Positions 35,555 through 44,815 are shown, counted from the first letter of the stretch. The stretch is 64,000 nucleotides of DNA from an uncultured Eubacteriales bacterium (GCA_948467545.1 CAOKER010000002.1:212226-276225); one strand, 5' to 3'. The notes: a model not told the origin generated them from the sequence alone. A program made the numbers and translations.

Positions 35555-36091
35555 ATGGCTTCGATAGGAAATTTTCTTTATACCGTGTTTCTTATATCAC
35601 TGGCGGCGGGAGCAGCCGAAATTTTTGCACCGAAAGGTGAAACTAAAAAATATGTAGGGTATATAGTTTCCCTTGCTGTTCTCATTGCTCTGGCTGTTCC
35701 GGCTGTCAGGATTTTCGGGGCTGTTCCCGATTTGCTTAGAGGCTTGTCGGCGATTGCGGACGACGGAAAATATCAGGGCATATCGGACGTCGGCGCCGTA
35801 CCTGAGGATTCGGCATATGCGGGTATGATTGCGGCGGGGCAAGGTGAAATTGAAAGGTATATCTCGTCACAGATATGTCTTGCCTTCGGTTTTTCGGAGG
35901 ACGCTGTGTCGGCTGCCGTATTGATAGATGATTCGGACGTTGAAAACATAACTGTTACGGGAGCCGTTATAAATGTAAATACGGACGGTCTTTCGGATAT
36001 TATGATTAATCCCGAAGATGTATCGGAATATGTGGTCAAGATGATAGGCTGTGAGAGGGTAGAGACGGTATTTGAAAATGAAGCTGAATGA
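35555..36091 (+). CDS. spoIIIAF: Stage III sporulation protein AF
   Basis: A 178-residue protein with two N-terminal membrane segments (within residues 1-50) and a soluble C-terminal domain, like other SpoIIIAF. ATGs at 35543 and 35555 are possible; the second was taken because GAAAGGG abuts the first too closely. Its stop overlaps the start of spoIIIAG. Confidence 0.88.
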   Translation: MASIGNFLYTVFLISLAAGAAEIFAPKGETKKYVGYIVSLAVLIALAVPAVRIFGAVPDLLRGLSAIADDGKYQGISDVGAVPEDSAYAGMIAAGQGEIERYISSQICLAFGFSEDAVSAAVLIDDSDVENITVTGAVINVNTDGLSDIMINPEDVSEYVVKMIGCERVETVFENEAE

Positions 36092-36536
36092 AATATTCGG
36101 AAAGCTTAAGGAAACCAAAGGCGTGACATTTATTATTGTGGGCTTGATTGCGGGGATTCTTTGTATCGCGGTATCCGTCTTTGACGGTGAAAACGAAAAA
36201 CAGGAACAGACTGCGGAGGAGACCGAAGCTTCTTCGCTTGCAAGCTATTCCGCCGAGGAGGAACAGAGGGTGACGGCTCTGCTTAACGCGATAGACGGGG
36301 TAAAGAGCGCAAGAGTTATGATTAATTTTGAATCCGGAAGCGAATATGTTTATGACTCCGGAAACTACTCGCGAAGTACGCCGCTTCTGCTTGAGGAATA
36401 TCCGCCGAAAATCAGCGGTGTGGCGGTTGTCTGCGCAGGCGGAGACAATCCGGGAATTCAAAAAAAGATTATAGATCTCATATGTTCGCTGTACGGTATT
36501 TCGTCCTCAAGAGTCAGCGTTACGGGAGCGTCGTAG
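36078..36536 (+). CDS. spoIIIAG: Stage III sporulation protein AG
   Basis: A 152-residue single-pass protein (membrane segment about residues 19-36). Its outer domain contains LLNAIDGVKSARVMINFES, the ring-building motif shared with secretin-like ring proteins. SpoIIIAG forms the large ring of the feeding channel. It overlaps spoIIIAF by 14 bases. The operon ends here; SpoIIIAH, the partner that binds SpoIIQ, is absent. Confidence 0.9.
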   Translation: MKLNEIFGKLKETKGVTFIIVGLIAGILCIAVSVFDGENEKQEQTAEETEASSLASYSAEEEQRVTALLNAIDGVKSARVMINFESGSEYVYDSGNYSRSTPLLLEEYPPKISGVAVVCAGGDNPGIQKKIIDLICSLYGISSSRVSVTGAS

Positions 36537-36586
36537 AGACCTGCGTTTTCGGAAATATCGGTATTGAATACCGTTTTAAAATCAAA

Positions 36587-36625
36587 TGCGTTGTCTTCAC
36601 AATATGAGAAGACAACGCACTGTTT
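36587..36625 (+). terminator. Terminator of the spoIIIA operon
   Basis: GCGTTGTCTTC, a six-base loop region and GAAGACAACGC form an eleven-base perfect stem, followed by ACTGTTTTTATATT. Confidence 0.9.
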
Positions 36626-36689
36626 TTATATTATACTTAAATTGATTATTCGGCGGCGTTCGGTGTGTCCGCGCCGCCCGATTCATCAT

Positions 36690-36840
36690 TCGCGCCTGTT
36701 TAATCCGAACCCGTTTAATCCGAACCCGTTTAATCTGTACCCGTTTAATTCGTGCCCGTTTAATTCACGCCTGTTTAATCCGCAGCTGTTTCAGCTGATG
36801 TTCCGGCATTTTCGCTTTCCGTGCCTGTTTAATCCGATGT
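36690..36840. repeat. 15-bp repeat copied from the secG stop region
   Basis: Six copies of CCCGTTTAATCCGAA lie in tandem at about 36695-36789. The same unit occurs once more at 36823-36837, where its TTA is the secG stop codon on the minus strand. Between them is a second, diverged copy of the last codons of secG. The spacer thus seems to have grown by duplicating the end of secG. Confidence 0.85.
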
Positions 36841-37185
36841 TTCGGTGTTCTCGCTTTCCGCTGCCGTTTCACCCGCGGTCTCGCTTTCGTCTCCGAGACC
36901 TGAAATATAATCGTCGATATAACTGTCTTTTGTAACAAAAGTATCATCCTGAATTACATATACGGTAATGACAAGCAAAGCAAAAATTACAGCGACAACA
37001 GCCGTGATTTTTGACAGCATTCTGTCAATGGTTTTTCCCTTTGTCTTTCCGAAAAAAGTATCCGCTCCGCCGGCAATTGTACCTGAAAGATGGTGAGATT
37101 TGCCCGATTGCATAAGAACCGCTATGATAAGAAATACGGCGGCGACCAAAAGTAAAATGCCGAGAACAACGTCAACTGTATCCAT
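36829..37185 (-). CDS. secG: Protein-export membrane protein SecG
   Basis: SecG is the small auxiliary subunit of the SecYEG translocon. The first 85 residues match SecG: a membrane segment MDTVDVVLGILLLVAAVFLI, then VLMQSGKSHHLSGTIAGGAD (the family's cytosolic loop) and a second membrane segment near 58-78. The usual length is about 75-80. Here an acidic tail GDESETAGETAAESENTETSD extends it to 118 residues, and this tail is partly duplicated beyond the stop. The tail is probably dispensable. Confidence 0.92.
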   Translation of the reverse strand: MDTVDVVLGILLLVAAVFLIIAVLMQSGKSHHLSGTIAGGADTFFGKTKGKTIDRMLSKITAVVAVIFALLVITVYVIQDDTFVTKDSYIDDYISGLGDESETAGETAAESENTETSD

Positions 37186-37343
37186 TTAAATATCCCCCCG
37201 AAAAACGATATATGTTGTATAGATTACCTTAATAATATAAGCATATATAAAATATAAAAAATGTCCCGTTTTATTTCATGTTTGTCCGCGGACAAACGGC
37301 AGTTATCGGTTTTGCCGCGGAACAAAGGACGCGCAGTATTACT

Positions 37344-37372
37344 ATAATACCATAAAATTTCGATGATTGCAA
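37344..37372 (-). promoter_or_regulatory. Promoter of secG
   Basis: Minus-strand TTGCAA, 17 bases, TATTAT; about 160 bases upstream of secG. Confidence 0.6.
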
Positions 37373-37411
37373 TAGCTAATTAAAAAAAATCAAGTTTTTT
37401 TGTATTCGTAC

Positions 37412-37440
37412 TTGACATTTATAATCGGATATGTTATTAT
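37412..37440 (+). promoter_or_regulatory. Promoter of tRNA-Ser
   Basis: TTGACA, 17 bases, TATTAT. The 140-base leader to the tRNA includes a 15-base duplication (GATGAGTATCACTGG-like, 37462-37491). Confidence 0.7.
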
Positions 37441-37588
37441 AATTAGCGGAATTTTAATAATGATGAGTATCACTGGATGAGTATCACCGGATGTATATCC
37501 GAAGCGAGGTAATCTCGTCCGCGCAGAGATTTTGCTTAATGCGGCGGGTATATTCGGAATGTGTAAGTTATCATTTGTATTTATATTC

Positions 37589-37677
37589 GGAGGGGTATCG
37601 AAGTGGTCATAACGAGGCGGTCTTGAAAACCGTTTGGGGGAAACCCCACATGGGTTCGAATCCCATCCCCTCCGCCA
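37589..37677 (+). tRNA. tRNA-Ser(UGA)
   Basis: An 89-base cloverleaf including CCA. The acceptor stem GGAGGGG pairs with CCCCTCC. The anticodon loop CTTGAAA gives anticodon UGA. A long variable arm (GGGGGAAACCCC region) marks a class II serine tRNA, and the T loop GTTCGAATCC is standard. Confidence 0.97.
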
Positions 37678-37678
37678 C

Positions 37679-37711
37679 GAAAAAAGCACTTGCGATAGCA
37701 GGTGTTTTTTC
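37679..37711 (+). terminator. Terminator after tRNA-Ser
   Basis: AAAAAAGCACTTGC, GATA loop, GCAGGTGTTTTTT: a stem with flanking A and T runs directly after the CCA. Confidence 0.88.
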
Positions 37712-37825
37712 TTTACATACAACACATAACATACAACGCATACACCCGATTATTAAAAATCTGTAATTACTGCAAACCGCAGTTATGAATAAACCGCAAA
37801 TAAGCGAGAAAAGGACGGAAGATAA

Positions 37826-38788
37826 ATGAGCAACAGATTCTATGATGTAGCTGTAATCGGAGCGGGCCCGGCAGGTCTTACGTCGGCGCTTTACTGCCGC
37901 CGCGCCGAAAAGGCGGTTGTGGTATTTGAAAAAGATGTTGTCGGAGGACAGGTAACGCATTCTCCGAAAATAGAAAATTATCCCGGAACGGCGCAGATGA
38001 GCGGACTTGATTTTGCCGAACGTCTTGCGGAGCAGGTCAAATCGCAGGGGGCGGAAATTATCGAGGCCGAAGTAACGGGCTTGTCGCGCGGGACTGACGG
38101 AAGCTGGAAGATTATGCTCTCCGGAGGAGAGACTTACCGTTCGAGCGCCGTTATCATAGCCGCCGGAGTTCACCATCGGACGCTCGGCCTTGAAAAGGAA
38201 GAGGAGCTTGAAGGCTGCGGAGTATCTTACTGCGCCGTATGCGACGGGGCTTTTTACCGCGGGCTTACGGCGGCTGTAATCGGCGGCGGAAATTCGGCGC
38301 TTCAGGAGGCCGTTATGCTGTCCGAGCTGTGCAGACATGTTTATGTTATTCAGAATCTTGATTATTTTACAGGGGAACAGAGCCTTGTAAGCATATTGAA
38401 AAAAGCCCCCAATGTTGAGCTTGTTACAGGGACGGTTGTGGACAGGCTGATAGAGGAGGGCGGAGAGCTGCGCGCGGTTCATCTTGTGCGGAACGGAGAA
38501 AATTCAATGCTTGAAGGCGTTTCGGGAATCGACACCGACACTCACAATCTGCCTCTTGACGGAGTTTTTGTCGCAATCGGGCTGAAACCGGAGAACGAGG
38601 CATTTTCGGATGTTGCTCCGCTTGATAAATACGGTTATATAGAAGCCGATGAGGGCTGTTCTCTCGGAGGGGGACTGTTCGTTGCCGGCGATTGCCGTAC
38701 CAAAAAAGTAAGGCAAATCGCAACTGCCGTATCCGACGGAGCCGCCGCTGCGGTGTCCGCATGTCAGTATATTATGAACCGCATGTAA
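37826..38788 (+). CDS. trxB: Thioredoxin-disulfide reductase
   Basis: A 320-residue FAD/NADPH flavoprotein that reduces thioredoxin. DVAVIGAGPAGLTSALYCRR at residue 5 is the FAD site, and YCAVCDGAFYRG near 133 is the redox CxxC. VIGGGNSALQEAV near 152 is the NADPH site, and LFVAGDCRTKKVRQIATAVS near 290 the second FAD motif. AAAGGA lies upstream of the ATG. The redox motif reads CAVC, one residue off the common CATC. Confidence 0.96.
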   Translation: MSNRFYDVAVIGAGPAGLTSALYCRRAEKAVVVFEKDVVGGQVTHSPKIENYPGTAQMSGLDFAERLAEQVKSQGAEIIEAEVTGLSRGTDGSWKIMLSGGETYRSSAVIIAAGVHHRTLGLEKEEELEGCGVSYCAVCDGAFYRGLTAAVIGGGNSALQEAVMLSELCRHVYVIQNLDYFTGEQSLVSILKKAPNVELVTGTVVDRLIEEGGELRAVHLVRNGENSMLEGVSGIDTDTHNLPLDGVFVAIGLKPENEAFSDVAPLDKYGYIEADEGCSLGGGLFVAGDCRTKKVRQIATAVSDGAAAAVSACQYIMNRM

Positions 38789-38834
38789 AAATGCGGATTT
38801 CCGCGGGTATATCAAAAATTTGCGGGGGATAAAA

Positions 38835-39020
38835 GTGAAAATTATCGAGGTAAAGGAAAGAACCGCACTGATTACAGAGCAGTTGTTAAAGGTGTGGGAA
38901 AGTTCTGTAAAGGCCACCCATCTCTTTTTATCCGAGAAAGAAATAGAAGACATTAAGAGGTATGTACCGCAGGCATTAAAAGAACGGAATATGATGAACA
39001 ATATCCGCTTTTATATATGA
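38835..39020 (+). pseudogene. N-terminal fragment of a GNAT acetyltransferase
   Basis: A 61-residue frame from GTG, with the segment LLKVWESSVKATHLFLSEKE followed by DIKRYVPQALKE. This is the start of many GNAT N-acetyltransferases of about 140-150 residues. The acetyl-CoA-binding core is missing: after NNIRFYI a stop occurs and topB follows on the other strand. It is probably a decayed gene, 46 bases after trxB. Confidence 0.6.
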
Positions 39021-39068
39021 GATTAAGCCGATAGTTAAGGGCGGCGGGTGTGCTGGCAAAATCAGCCG

Positions 39069-41357
39069 TCAGATTTCGTATGCGTCATTCTGCGCGTATC
39101 GCGATGAGCACATAGGCATGCCGTCCGAAAAACAGCTGTCGGATCGGGCGGCTGCGTCCGAATTCGGCGCGTTGTTTTGAGCGGAAAAATCAAAAGAAAA
39201 ATCAAAAACCGCTTTGCCGTTGTCAAGCCTCAGCGAAGCGTCAAAGCTTTTACCGCTTTTTTTGGATATAAAGCCCTTGATTTTCGCGGTGCGGCCTGTT
39301 TCAAGCAGCAGCTTGATATTTGAAACCGATATTGCTCTGCCGCAGATGTTTATGCCCACCTTGAAGCCGCAGCCGTCTTTGTATCCCCTGCAGCCGTAGC
39401 TGTATTTTCCTCTTACAACCTCTCGCCCGCAAAGGGGACATTTTCCTACCGTGTCTCCGTAAAATCCGATGTTGCAGTCAAGTTCGGGCGGCAAGTCTTC
39501 GGGGCAGGTAAATATTTCCGAAATTTCTTTTTCCGCAAGCGTCACGCATTTGTCTACCGATATTTCGCCGCGGTATACTTTTTTAAGAGCCTGTCCGAGA
39601 GTGCTTGTTTTGTATTTGTCCATTGAAATCTGCATATTTTTCAGGGATTCTATTAAAAATTCACCGTCGGGCAGAATTGTGTAGACATCTTTTTTTAACT
39701 GTATGTATTTTGATTTACGGGCATTATTGATAATTCCTGTCCGCGTGGCTTCGGTTCCGAGTTCGAGCCCTTCAAAAATCGCGCGATAATCCTCCGCGTC
39801 GTCCTCAGACGCACTGTCGGCACCTGCGTCTCCGCTTGCGCGATTTTCGTTTCTGGCTGCCGCCTTATCTTCACGGAACGGGTTTTTCAGATAGTTGTTC
39901 AGTGTTTCTATTGTGTAGTGCTTGGGAGGACTTGTTTCTTTTTCTCGCGGTTCAAATTTAATGTTTACGCGGTCTCCCTTTTTGAGAGGGGGAAGAAGCT
40001 TATCCTTCGTTGAATAGTCGTCGTATTTTGTCCATCCCGGTTCAATAATTATATTTCCCTTAAGAGAGAAAACCTCGTATCCGCCGACGTCGATTTTGAT
40101 TTCCGTTCTTTGTACAATACAAGGCTTTGAGCAGAATACCGCCGCAAAACGGCGGAAAACGGTTTGATATACTTTTAACTCGTCGGCGGAAAGAGATGAC
40201 GCCTGCGGAATTTTAGAGGTAGGAGTCAGGGCCGAATGTGATTCTATTTTCGCGTCGTCGAAGATGGTTTTTTTATCCTTAAATTCAACAGGATAGCCAA
40301 GCTTCTCCACTCCGCCGAGAATTTGTCTGATTCTGTCCTTTTCGGCTTCCGCAAGGTATTCCGAATTTGTTCTCGGATATGTGACATATCCCTCTTCATA
40401 AAGCTTCTGTACGATTTTCAGACTTTGCTCCATGGACATTTTATATTTTTTTCCGAGAACATTCTGAAGCTTTGAAAGTGAATACAGCTTGCCGGGCGCA
40501 ACCGTGTCTTTCTTTGTCCTGCAGGAAGTAACTACGGCTTCCGCGGCGTTGTATTTATCGCACAGCTCCTTTACTTCCTTCAGCTGATTTTTGTCAAATT
40601 TTGTTTTGCTTATCAGTTCGATTGGTGTGCCGTCGGTTTCTTCCTTGCTTGCGGCAACGTAATATGTGTCGGGAACGAAATTGCGTATTTCCATGTCGCG
40701 GTCGTATATTGCTTTGACAATCGGTACGATTACTCTTCCCACTCGGAGCAGCGTGCCTGTTTTGAGGGTGGCGTATCTGGTCAGATTGACTCCGTACAGC
40801 CAGTCTATGTATGTTCTTGCAAATCCTTCGTCGGCAAGAGATTTGTATTCGCTCTCGTCTTTCATCTCGCGAAGCGCCGTCTGGACGGTTTCTTCGGTTT
40901 GGTCGGGAAGCCAGAGACGCAAAAGCTTTTTGCCGCCCGTTTCATTTCCGAGCGCGTGAGCTACGCAGAGACGGACAATGATTTCGCCTTCTCTGTCGGA
41001 GTCTCCCGCGTTTACAATACAGTCCACGTCGTCCCGCCCGCACAGAGCTTTGATTATTTCAAACTGCTTTTTTACACCCTCGTCCGTTTTTCCGTTTTCA
41101 CCGCATTTGAGCTTGAAACAGAATTCCTTCGGGAAGCACGGAAGATTTTCGAGCGTCCAGCGTATTTTTGAATCATTTTCTTTTTCCGTTTTACTTGAAG
41201 AGTAATCTTCTATATCGTAAAGAGAAAAAAGATGGCCGAATGCCCATGTGACAATATAGCCGCAGCCTTCAAAATAGCCGGCCCGTTTATTCATTTTTCC
41301 TATTCCGGCAACTATGTTGCGTGCAAGACTTGGTTTTTCGGCAATAATCAGCGTCAT
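39069..41357 (-). CDS. topB: DNA topoisomerase III
   Basis: A type IA topoisomerase that decatenates DNA through a tyrosine link to one strand. The 762-residue protein begins MTLIIAEKPSLARNI (Toprim domain) with NAGDSDREGEIIVRL near residue 116. The active-site tyrosine lies in EGYVTYPRTNSEYL near 325. A C-terminal zinc-ribbon CPLCGREVVRGKYSYGCRG lies near 660. The length fits TopB with one C-terminal zinc domain. It is transcribed alone and divergently from glnA. Confidence 0.95.
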   Translation of the reverse strand: MTLIIAEKPSLARNIVAGIGKMNKRAGYFEGCGYIVTWAFGHLFSLYDIEDYSSSKTEKENDSKIRWTLENLPCFPKEFCFKLKCGENGKTDEGVKKQFEIIKALCGRDDVDCIVNAGDSDREGEIIVRLCVAHALGNETGGKKLLRLWLPDQTEETVQTALREMKDESEYKSLADEGFARTYIDWLYGVNLTRYATLKTGTLLRVGRVIVPIVKAIYDRDMEIRNFVPDTYYVAASKEETDGTPIELISKTKFDKNQLKEVKELCDKYNAAEAVVTSCRTKKDTVAPGKLYSLSKLQNVLGKKYKMSMEQSLKIVQKLYEEGYVTYPRTNSEYLAEAEKDRIRQILGGVEKLGYPVEFKDKKTIFDDAKIESHSALTPTSKIPQASSLSADELKVYQTVFRRFAAVFCSKPCIVQRTEIKIDVGGYEVFSLKGNIIIEPGWTKYDDYSTKDKLLPPLKKGDRVNIKFEPREKETSPPKHYTIETLNNYLKNPFREDKAAARNENRASGDAGADSASEDDAEDYRAIFEGLELGTEATRTGIINNARKSKYIQLKKDVYTILPDGEFLIESLKNMQISMDKYKTSTLGQALKKVYRGEISVDKCVTLAEKEISEIFTCPEDLPPELDCNIGFYGDTVGKCPLCGREVVRGKYSYGCRGYKDGCGFKVGINICGRAISVSNIKLLLETGRTAKIKGFISKKSGKSFDASLRLDNGKAVFDFSFDFSAQNNAPNSDAAARSDSCFSDGMPMCSSRYAQNDAYEI

Positions 41358-41403
41358 TCTGTAAACGTTCCTTTTATTTATAAAATGAATTCGGACATAT
41401 GTT

Positions 41404-41604
41404 AAAGCTCATGACCTTGACAGTCGCGCCGTAAAATACGTACGTGCAGGTAAAAGCCCATGACCTTGACAGTCGCGCCGTAAAATATGTACGTGCAGGT
41501 AAAAGCCCATGACCTTGACAGTCGCGCCGTAAAATATGTACGTGCAGGTAAAAGTCCATGACCTTGACATTTGCACCGTAAAATACGGTCATGCATGTTA
41601 AAGA
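41404..41604. repeat. 49-bp tandem repeat between topB and glnA
   Basis: Nearly four copies of a 49-base unit start at 41410, 41459, 41508 and 41557, each beginning CATGACCTTGACA. The middle copies are almost identical and the outer ones diverged. Each unit carries a TTGACA hexamer on the plus strand and lies in the divergent topB-glnA promoter region. It is the longest unit in the window. Confidence 0.93.
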
Positions 41605-41852
41605 CCTTGCCCTAATCGTATTGTAACATACTTTTGCCGATATTTCCATATGTGGGAGAAAATTCGGAGAAATTATCCCCGAAAACTCTTTGTTACGAAG
41701 CTTTATACATTTTCGGTTAATATATCCGGGGGCAATATGTCGTCCGTCTCTTTCGCGGCGACTGTCCGGCTTTCCTGTCCGGCGGTGTAATCATTCGGGA
41801 TTCGAGGCTTACCGCGGCGGCGCTTTGCACCTTAATGAAAATAAAAAAACAA

Positions 41853-41881
41853 TTGACAAACTCGGAAATACGCGTTATAAT
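41853..41881 (+). promoter_or_regulatory. Promoter of glnA
   Basis: Perfect TTGACA, 17 bases, TATAAT, about 94 bases before the chosen start. Confidence 0.88.
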
Positions 41882-41974
41882 AGAAAGAAAGCGGAGGATT
41901 TTTGTATCTGCTTTGCTTTTTTTCAAAAGCTTAAAAGCGGTACGAGCTCTGCCTCTGTGAAAGGAAACGCCCAG

Positions 41975-44068
41975 ATGAAAAGTATACCCGAAACCTTTGG
42001 TTCTCTTGTATTCAATACAATAACTATGAAATCGCGTCTTCCTAAGGAGACGTATGCCTCTTTGAAAAGAACAATGGATGAGGGAAAGCACCTTGATATT
42101 AATTTGGCCCATGTTGTTGCCAACGCCATGAAGGATTGGGCGGTTGAACACGGCGCGACTCACTATACACATTGGTTTCAGCCGATGACGGGTATAACTG
42201 CCGAAAAGCACGACAGCTTTATTTCTCCGACCGATGACGGAAAGGTCATCATGGAATTTTCGGGTAAAGAGCTTGTAAAGGGAGAGCCGGACGCGTCGAG
42301 CTTTCCGTCGGGCGGACTGAGAGCTACCTTTGAGGCACGGGGCTATACGGCGTGGGACCCTACCGCATTCGCGTTTATCAAGGGAAAAACGCTTTATATA
42401 CCTACCGCGTTTTGCTCGTACGGAGGAGAAGCGCTTGATCAGAAAACCCCTCTTTTGCGCTCGATGGAGGCTATAAACCGTCAGGCGCTGAGAGTGATTC
42501 GCCTTTTCGGCAGGACGGACGTTACTCATATAAATACGTCGGTAGGTCCGGAACAGGAGTATTTTCTTGTCGACAGAGAGCTTTATAATAAGCGCAAGGA
42601 TTTAATTTATACCGGACGAACTCTCTTCGGAGCGAAGCCACCCAAGGGGCAGGAGCTTGACGACCATTATTTCGGAGCCATAAAGCCGCGCGTCGCCGCT
42701 TTTATGGAGGAGCTGGACGAGGAGCTGTGGAAGCTCGGCATTCTCGCGAAAACCGAGCACAATGAGGTCGCGCCTGCGCAGCATGAGCTGGCGCCGATTT
42801 TCTGTTCTACAAATATCGCGACCGACCATAATCAGCTGACGATGGAAATGATGAAGCAGATTGCCAAAAAGCACGGCCTTGTATGCCTTTTGCATGAAAA
42901 GCCGTTTGAAGGCGTGAACGGCTCCGGAAAGCACAATAACTGGTCTATTTCTACCAACACGGGAGTAAATCTGCTGTCGCCCGGAGAAACGCCGCATGAA
43001 AATGCGCAGTTTCTGCTGTTTTTGTGCGCGGTAATCAAAGCGGTCGATGATTATCAGGATTTGCTCAGAATTTCGGTGGCAAGCGCGGGCAACGACCACC
43101 GTCTCGGCGCAAACGAAGCTCCGCCGGCTGTCGTATCTATATTTTTGGGAGATGAACTGACGGCGATTCTTGAATCTATTGCGTCGGATGTTCCTTATCT
43201 CGCGGCCGAAAAGACGCAGATGCGTCTCGGCGTTCACATTCTTCCCAAATTTCCCAAAGACGCTACCGACCGTAACCGTACGTCTCCGTTCGCGTTTACG
43301 GGAAACAAATTTGAATTCAGAATGCTCGGCTCCGCAAGCTCGATATCCTTTACAAATGTTGTGATAAACACAGCTGTGGCGGAATCACTGTGTCATTATG
43401 CCGATGAGCTTGAAAACGCGGAAAATCTGAACGAGGCTATACACAGGCTGATAAAAAGAACGTTCAGCGACCATAAACGTATAATATTCAACGGAAACGG
43501 CTACGACAGCAGGTGGCTCCGCGAAGCGAAGAAAAGAGGGCTTCTCAATCTTCCCGCGACGCCTGACTGCGTTCCGCGTCTTCTTGACAAAAAGAACATA
43601 GCGCTTTTTGAAAAGCATAAGGTCTTTACGGAGACCGAGATGAGATCCAGATATGATATTATGCTTGAGAACTATTGCAAAATTCTCAACATAGAAGGAA
43701 GAACCATGATAGATATGGCAAGAAAGGAAATTCTTCCGTCGGTAAGCGCGTTTACAAAGGATCTTTCGGATACTGTAGTTACCAAGCGGACGGCCTCAAA
43801 AGAGGCGGATTGTACCTATGAGCTGCAAACGTTAAATAAGCTTTCGGGACTGCTTTCCGAGATGAACGGAAATATCGACATTCTTGAACAGGATTTGGAC
43901 AAGGCCGTATGCATCGAGGACAATCTTGAAGAGGCAAATTATTATAAAGATAAAATTCTTAAAGAGATGGAAAAGCTCCGCTGCGCCGCGGATGACCTCG
44001 AAAGATATACCGCAGAGCAGTTCTGGCCTTTTCCCACGTACGGCGATTTGCTTTACGGTGTGAGATAA
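41975..44068 (+). CDS. glnA: Glutamine synthetase, type III
   Basis: GSIII makes glutamine from glutamate, ammonia and ATP as a large dodecamer. From MKSIPETFGSLVFNTITMKS it has 697 residues, the size of GSIII (about 700), not of GSI (about 450). Signatures include the GSIII-specific THYTHWFQPMTG near residue 60, VGPEQEYFLVDREL near 190, EVAPAQHELAPIF near 266 and the ATP-binding FEGVNGSGKHNNWS near 310. The open frame upstream to 41690 covers the promoter and is excluded. AAAGGA lies ten bases before the ATG. Confidence 0.95.
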   Translation: MKSIPETFGSLVFNTITMKSRLPKETYASLKRTMDEGKHLDINLAHVVANAMKDWAVEHGATHYTHWFQPMTGITAEKHDSFISPTDDGKVIMEFSGKELVKGEPDASSFPSGGLRATFEARGYTAWDPTAFAFIKGKTLYIPTAFCSYGGEALDQKTPLLRSMEAINRQALRVIRLFGRTDVTHINTSVGPEQEYFLVDRELYNKRKDLIYTGRTLFGAKPPKGQELDDHYFGAIKPRVAAFMEELDEELWKLGILAKTEHNEVAPAQHELAPIFCSTNIATDHNQLTMEMMKQIAKKHGLVCLLHEKPFEGVNGSGKHNNWSISTNTGVNLLSPGETPHENAQFLLFLCAVIKAVDDYQDLLRISVASAGNDHRLGANEAPPAVVSIFLGDELTAILESIASDVPYLAAEKTQMRLGVHILPKFPKDATDRNRTSPFAFTGNKFEFRMLGSASSISFTNVVINTAVAESLCHYADELENAENLNEAIHRLIKRTFSDHKRIIFNGNGYDSRWLREAKKRGLLNLPATPDCVPRLLDKKNIALFEKHKVFTETEMRSRYDIMLENYCKILNIEGRTMIDMARKEILPSVSAFTKDLSDTVVTKRTASKEADCTYELQTLNKLSGLLSEMNGNIDILEQDLDKAVCIEDNLEEANYYKDKILKEMEKLRCAADDLERYTAEQFWPFPTYGDLLYGVR

Positions 44069-44324
44069 AATTTTAATATTTACCGCGGTTTTCCATTTAG
44101 GCGTTCCTCCTGCTAAAAAGCCGCGGCGGATTGTACCGCGTACAGAAAAAGTCCGCGGCGTCCGCCCGGAGAGTGGGAGAGGATGGGATGAGATGGGATA
44201 GAGACGGGACGGAGACATGACAGAGACATGATGGCTATGTCCCGCTTTCAGTCATAGACTGCGGCGCCCGCTCGAATGATGGAATAGGAGATGTTCCGCT
44301 TTCGGTTACAGACCGCGGCAGCGT
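44069..44324. repeat. glnA-tRNA spacer with diverged duplicated segments
   Basis: After glnA there is a GC-rich imperfect palindrome (about 44083-44155). Then come GGGATGAGATGGGATAGAGAC-like purine repeats at 44170-44232, and two diverged copies of a 40-base segment around CCGCTTTCAGTCATAGACTG and CCGCTTTCGGTTACAGACCG. No gene is supported. Confidence 0.6.
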
Positions 44325-44398
44325 GCGGATATAGTTTAGTGGTAAAACTTCAGCTTCCCAAGCTGATAAGGCGGGTTCGATTCCCGTTATCCGCTCCA
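44325..44398 (+). tRNA. tRNA-Gly(CCC)
   Basis: A 74-base cloverleaf including encoded CCA. The acceptor stem GCGGATA pairs with TATCCGC; the anticodon stem TCAGC/GCTGA encloses the loop TTCCCAA with anticodon CCC. The T arm GTTCGATTCC is standard. Confidence 0.96.
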
Positions 44399-44402
44399 AT
44401 TG

Positions 44403-44446
44403 AAAACAACTTACGGACATTAATCAGTTCGTGAGTTGTTTTTTTA
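44403..44446 (+). terminator. Terminator after tRNA-Gly
   Basis: AAAACAACTTACG and CGTGAGTTGTTTTTTT form a stem of about ten pairs with a T run. Confidence 0.88.
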
Positions 44447-44704
44447 TATAAAGAGCGTAGGATTTTATATAAAGAATGCATCCGCCAGGGGGACTTTAAT
44501 GTCGGGTTTTCTTCTGCTATAATATGCGTGAAAAACGTGGGCAGCCGCTCAATGAACGCAGGTTATCTCCGAACAGCTGCCGAGCGAAAAGGCGGGAAAC
44601 AACGCCTTATAAAGCCCCATGCCCTCTCGTCGTTTTTATCCGTAAATACCGCCGCCGAAAACGACGGCAGGCGCGCGGGAATACGAAAAATCGAACTGCG
44701 GGAG

Positions 44705-44791
44705 GGTACGCAGCACCGGAAAGGTACGCAGCATCGGAAAGGTACGCAGCACCGAAAGGCACCGACACCGAAAGGTACGCAGCACCGGAAA
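44705..44791. repeat. 18-bp direct repeats upstream of a phage-type replication gene
   Basis: GGTACGCAGCACCGGAAA occurs at 44705, 44723, 44741 and 44774, with a degenerate 16-base copy at 44758. The array ends 25 bases before the replisome organiser start. It could be an iteron-like origin or simply another spacer repeat of the kind seen everywhere here. Confidence 0.85.
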
Positions 44792-44815
44792 GTAAAGTAT
44801 GTAAGGGAGAATGTA

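Noticed and set aside
37390..37766. Frames across the tRNA-Ser gene on both strands
   Set aside because: They translate tRNA sequence; the cloverleaf is complete.
41404..41604. CRISPR array
   Set aside because: The 49-bp units are contiguous with no unique spacers, and no cas genes are in the window.
41690..41974. 95-residue N-terminal extension of glutamine synthetase
   Set aside because: It spans the perfect promoter at 41853-41881 and lacks a ribosome site; the shorter form matches the family length.
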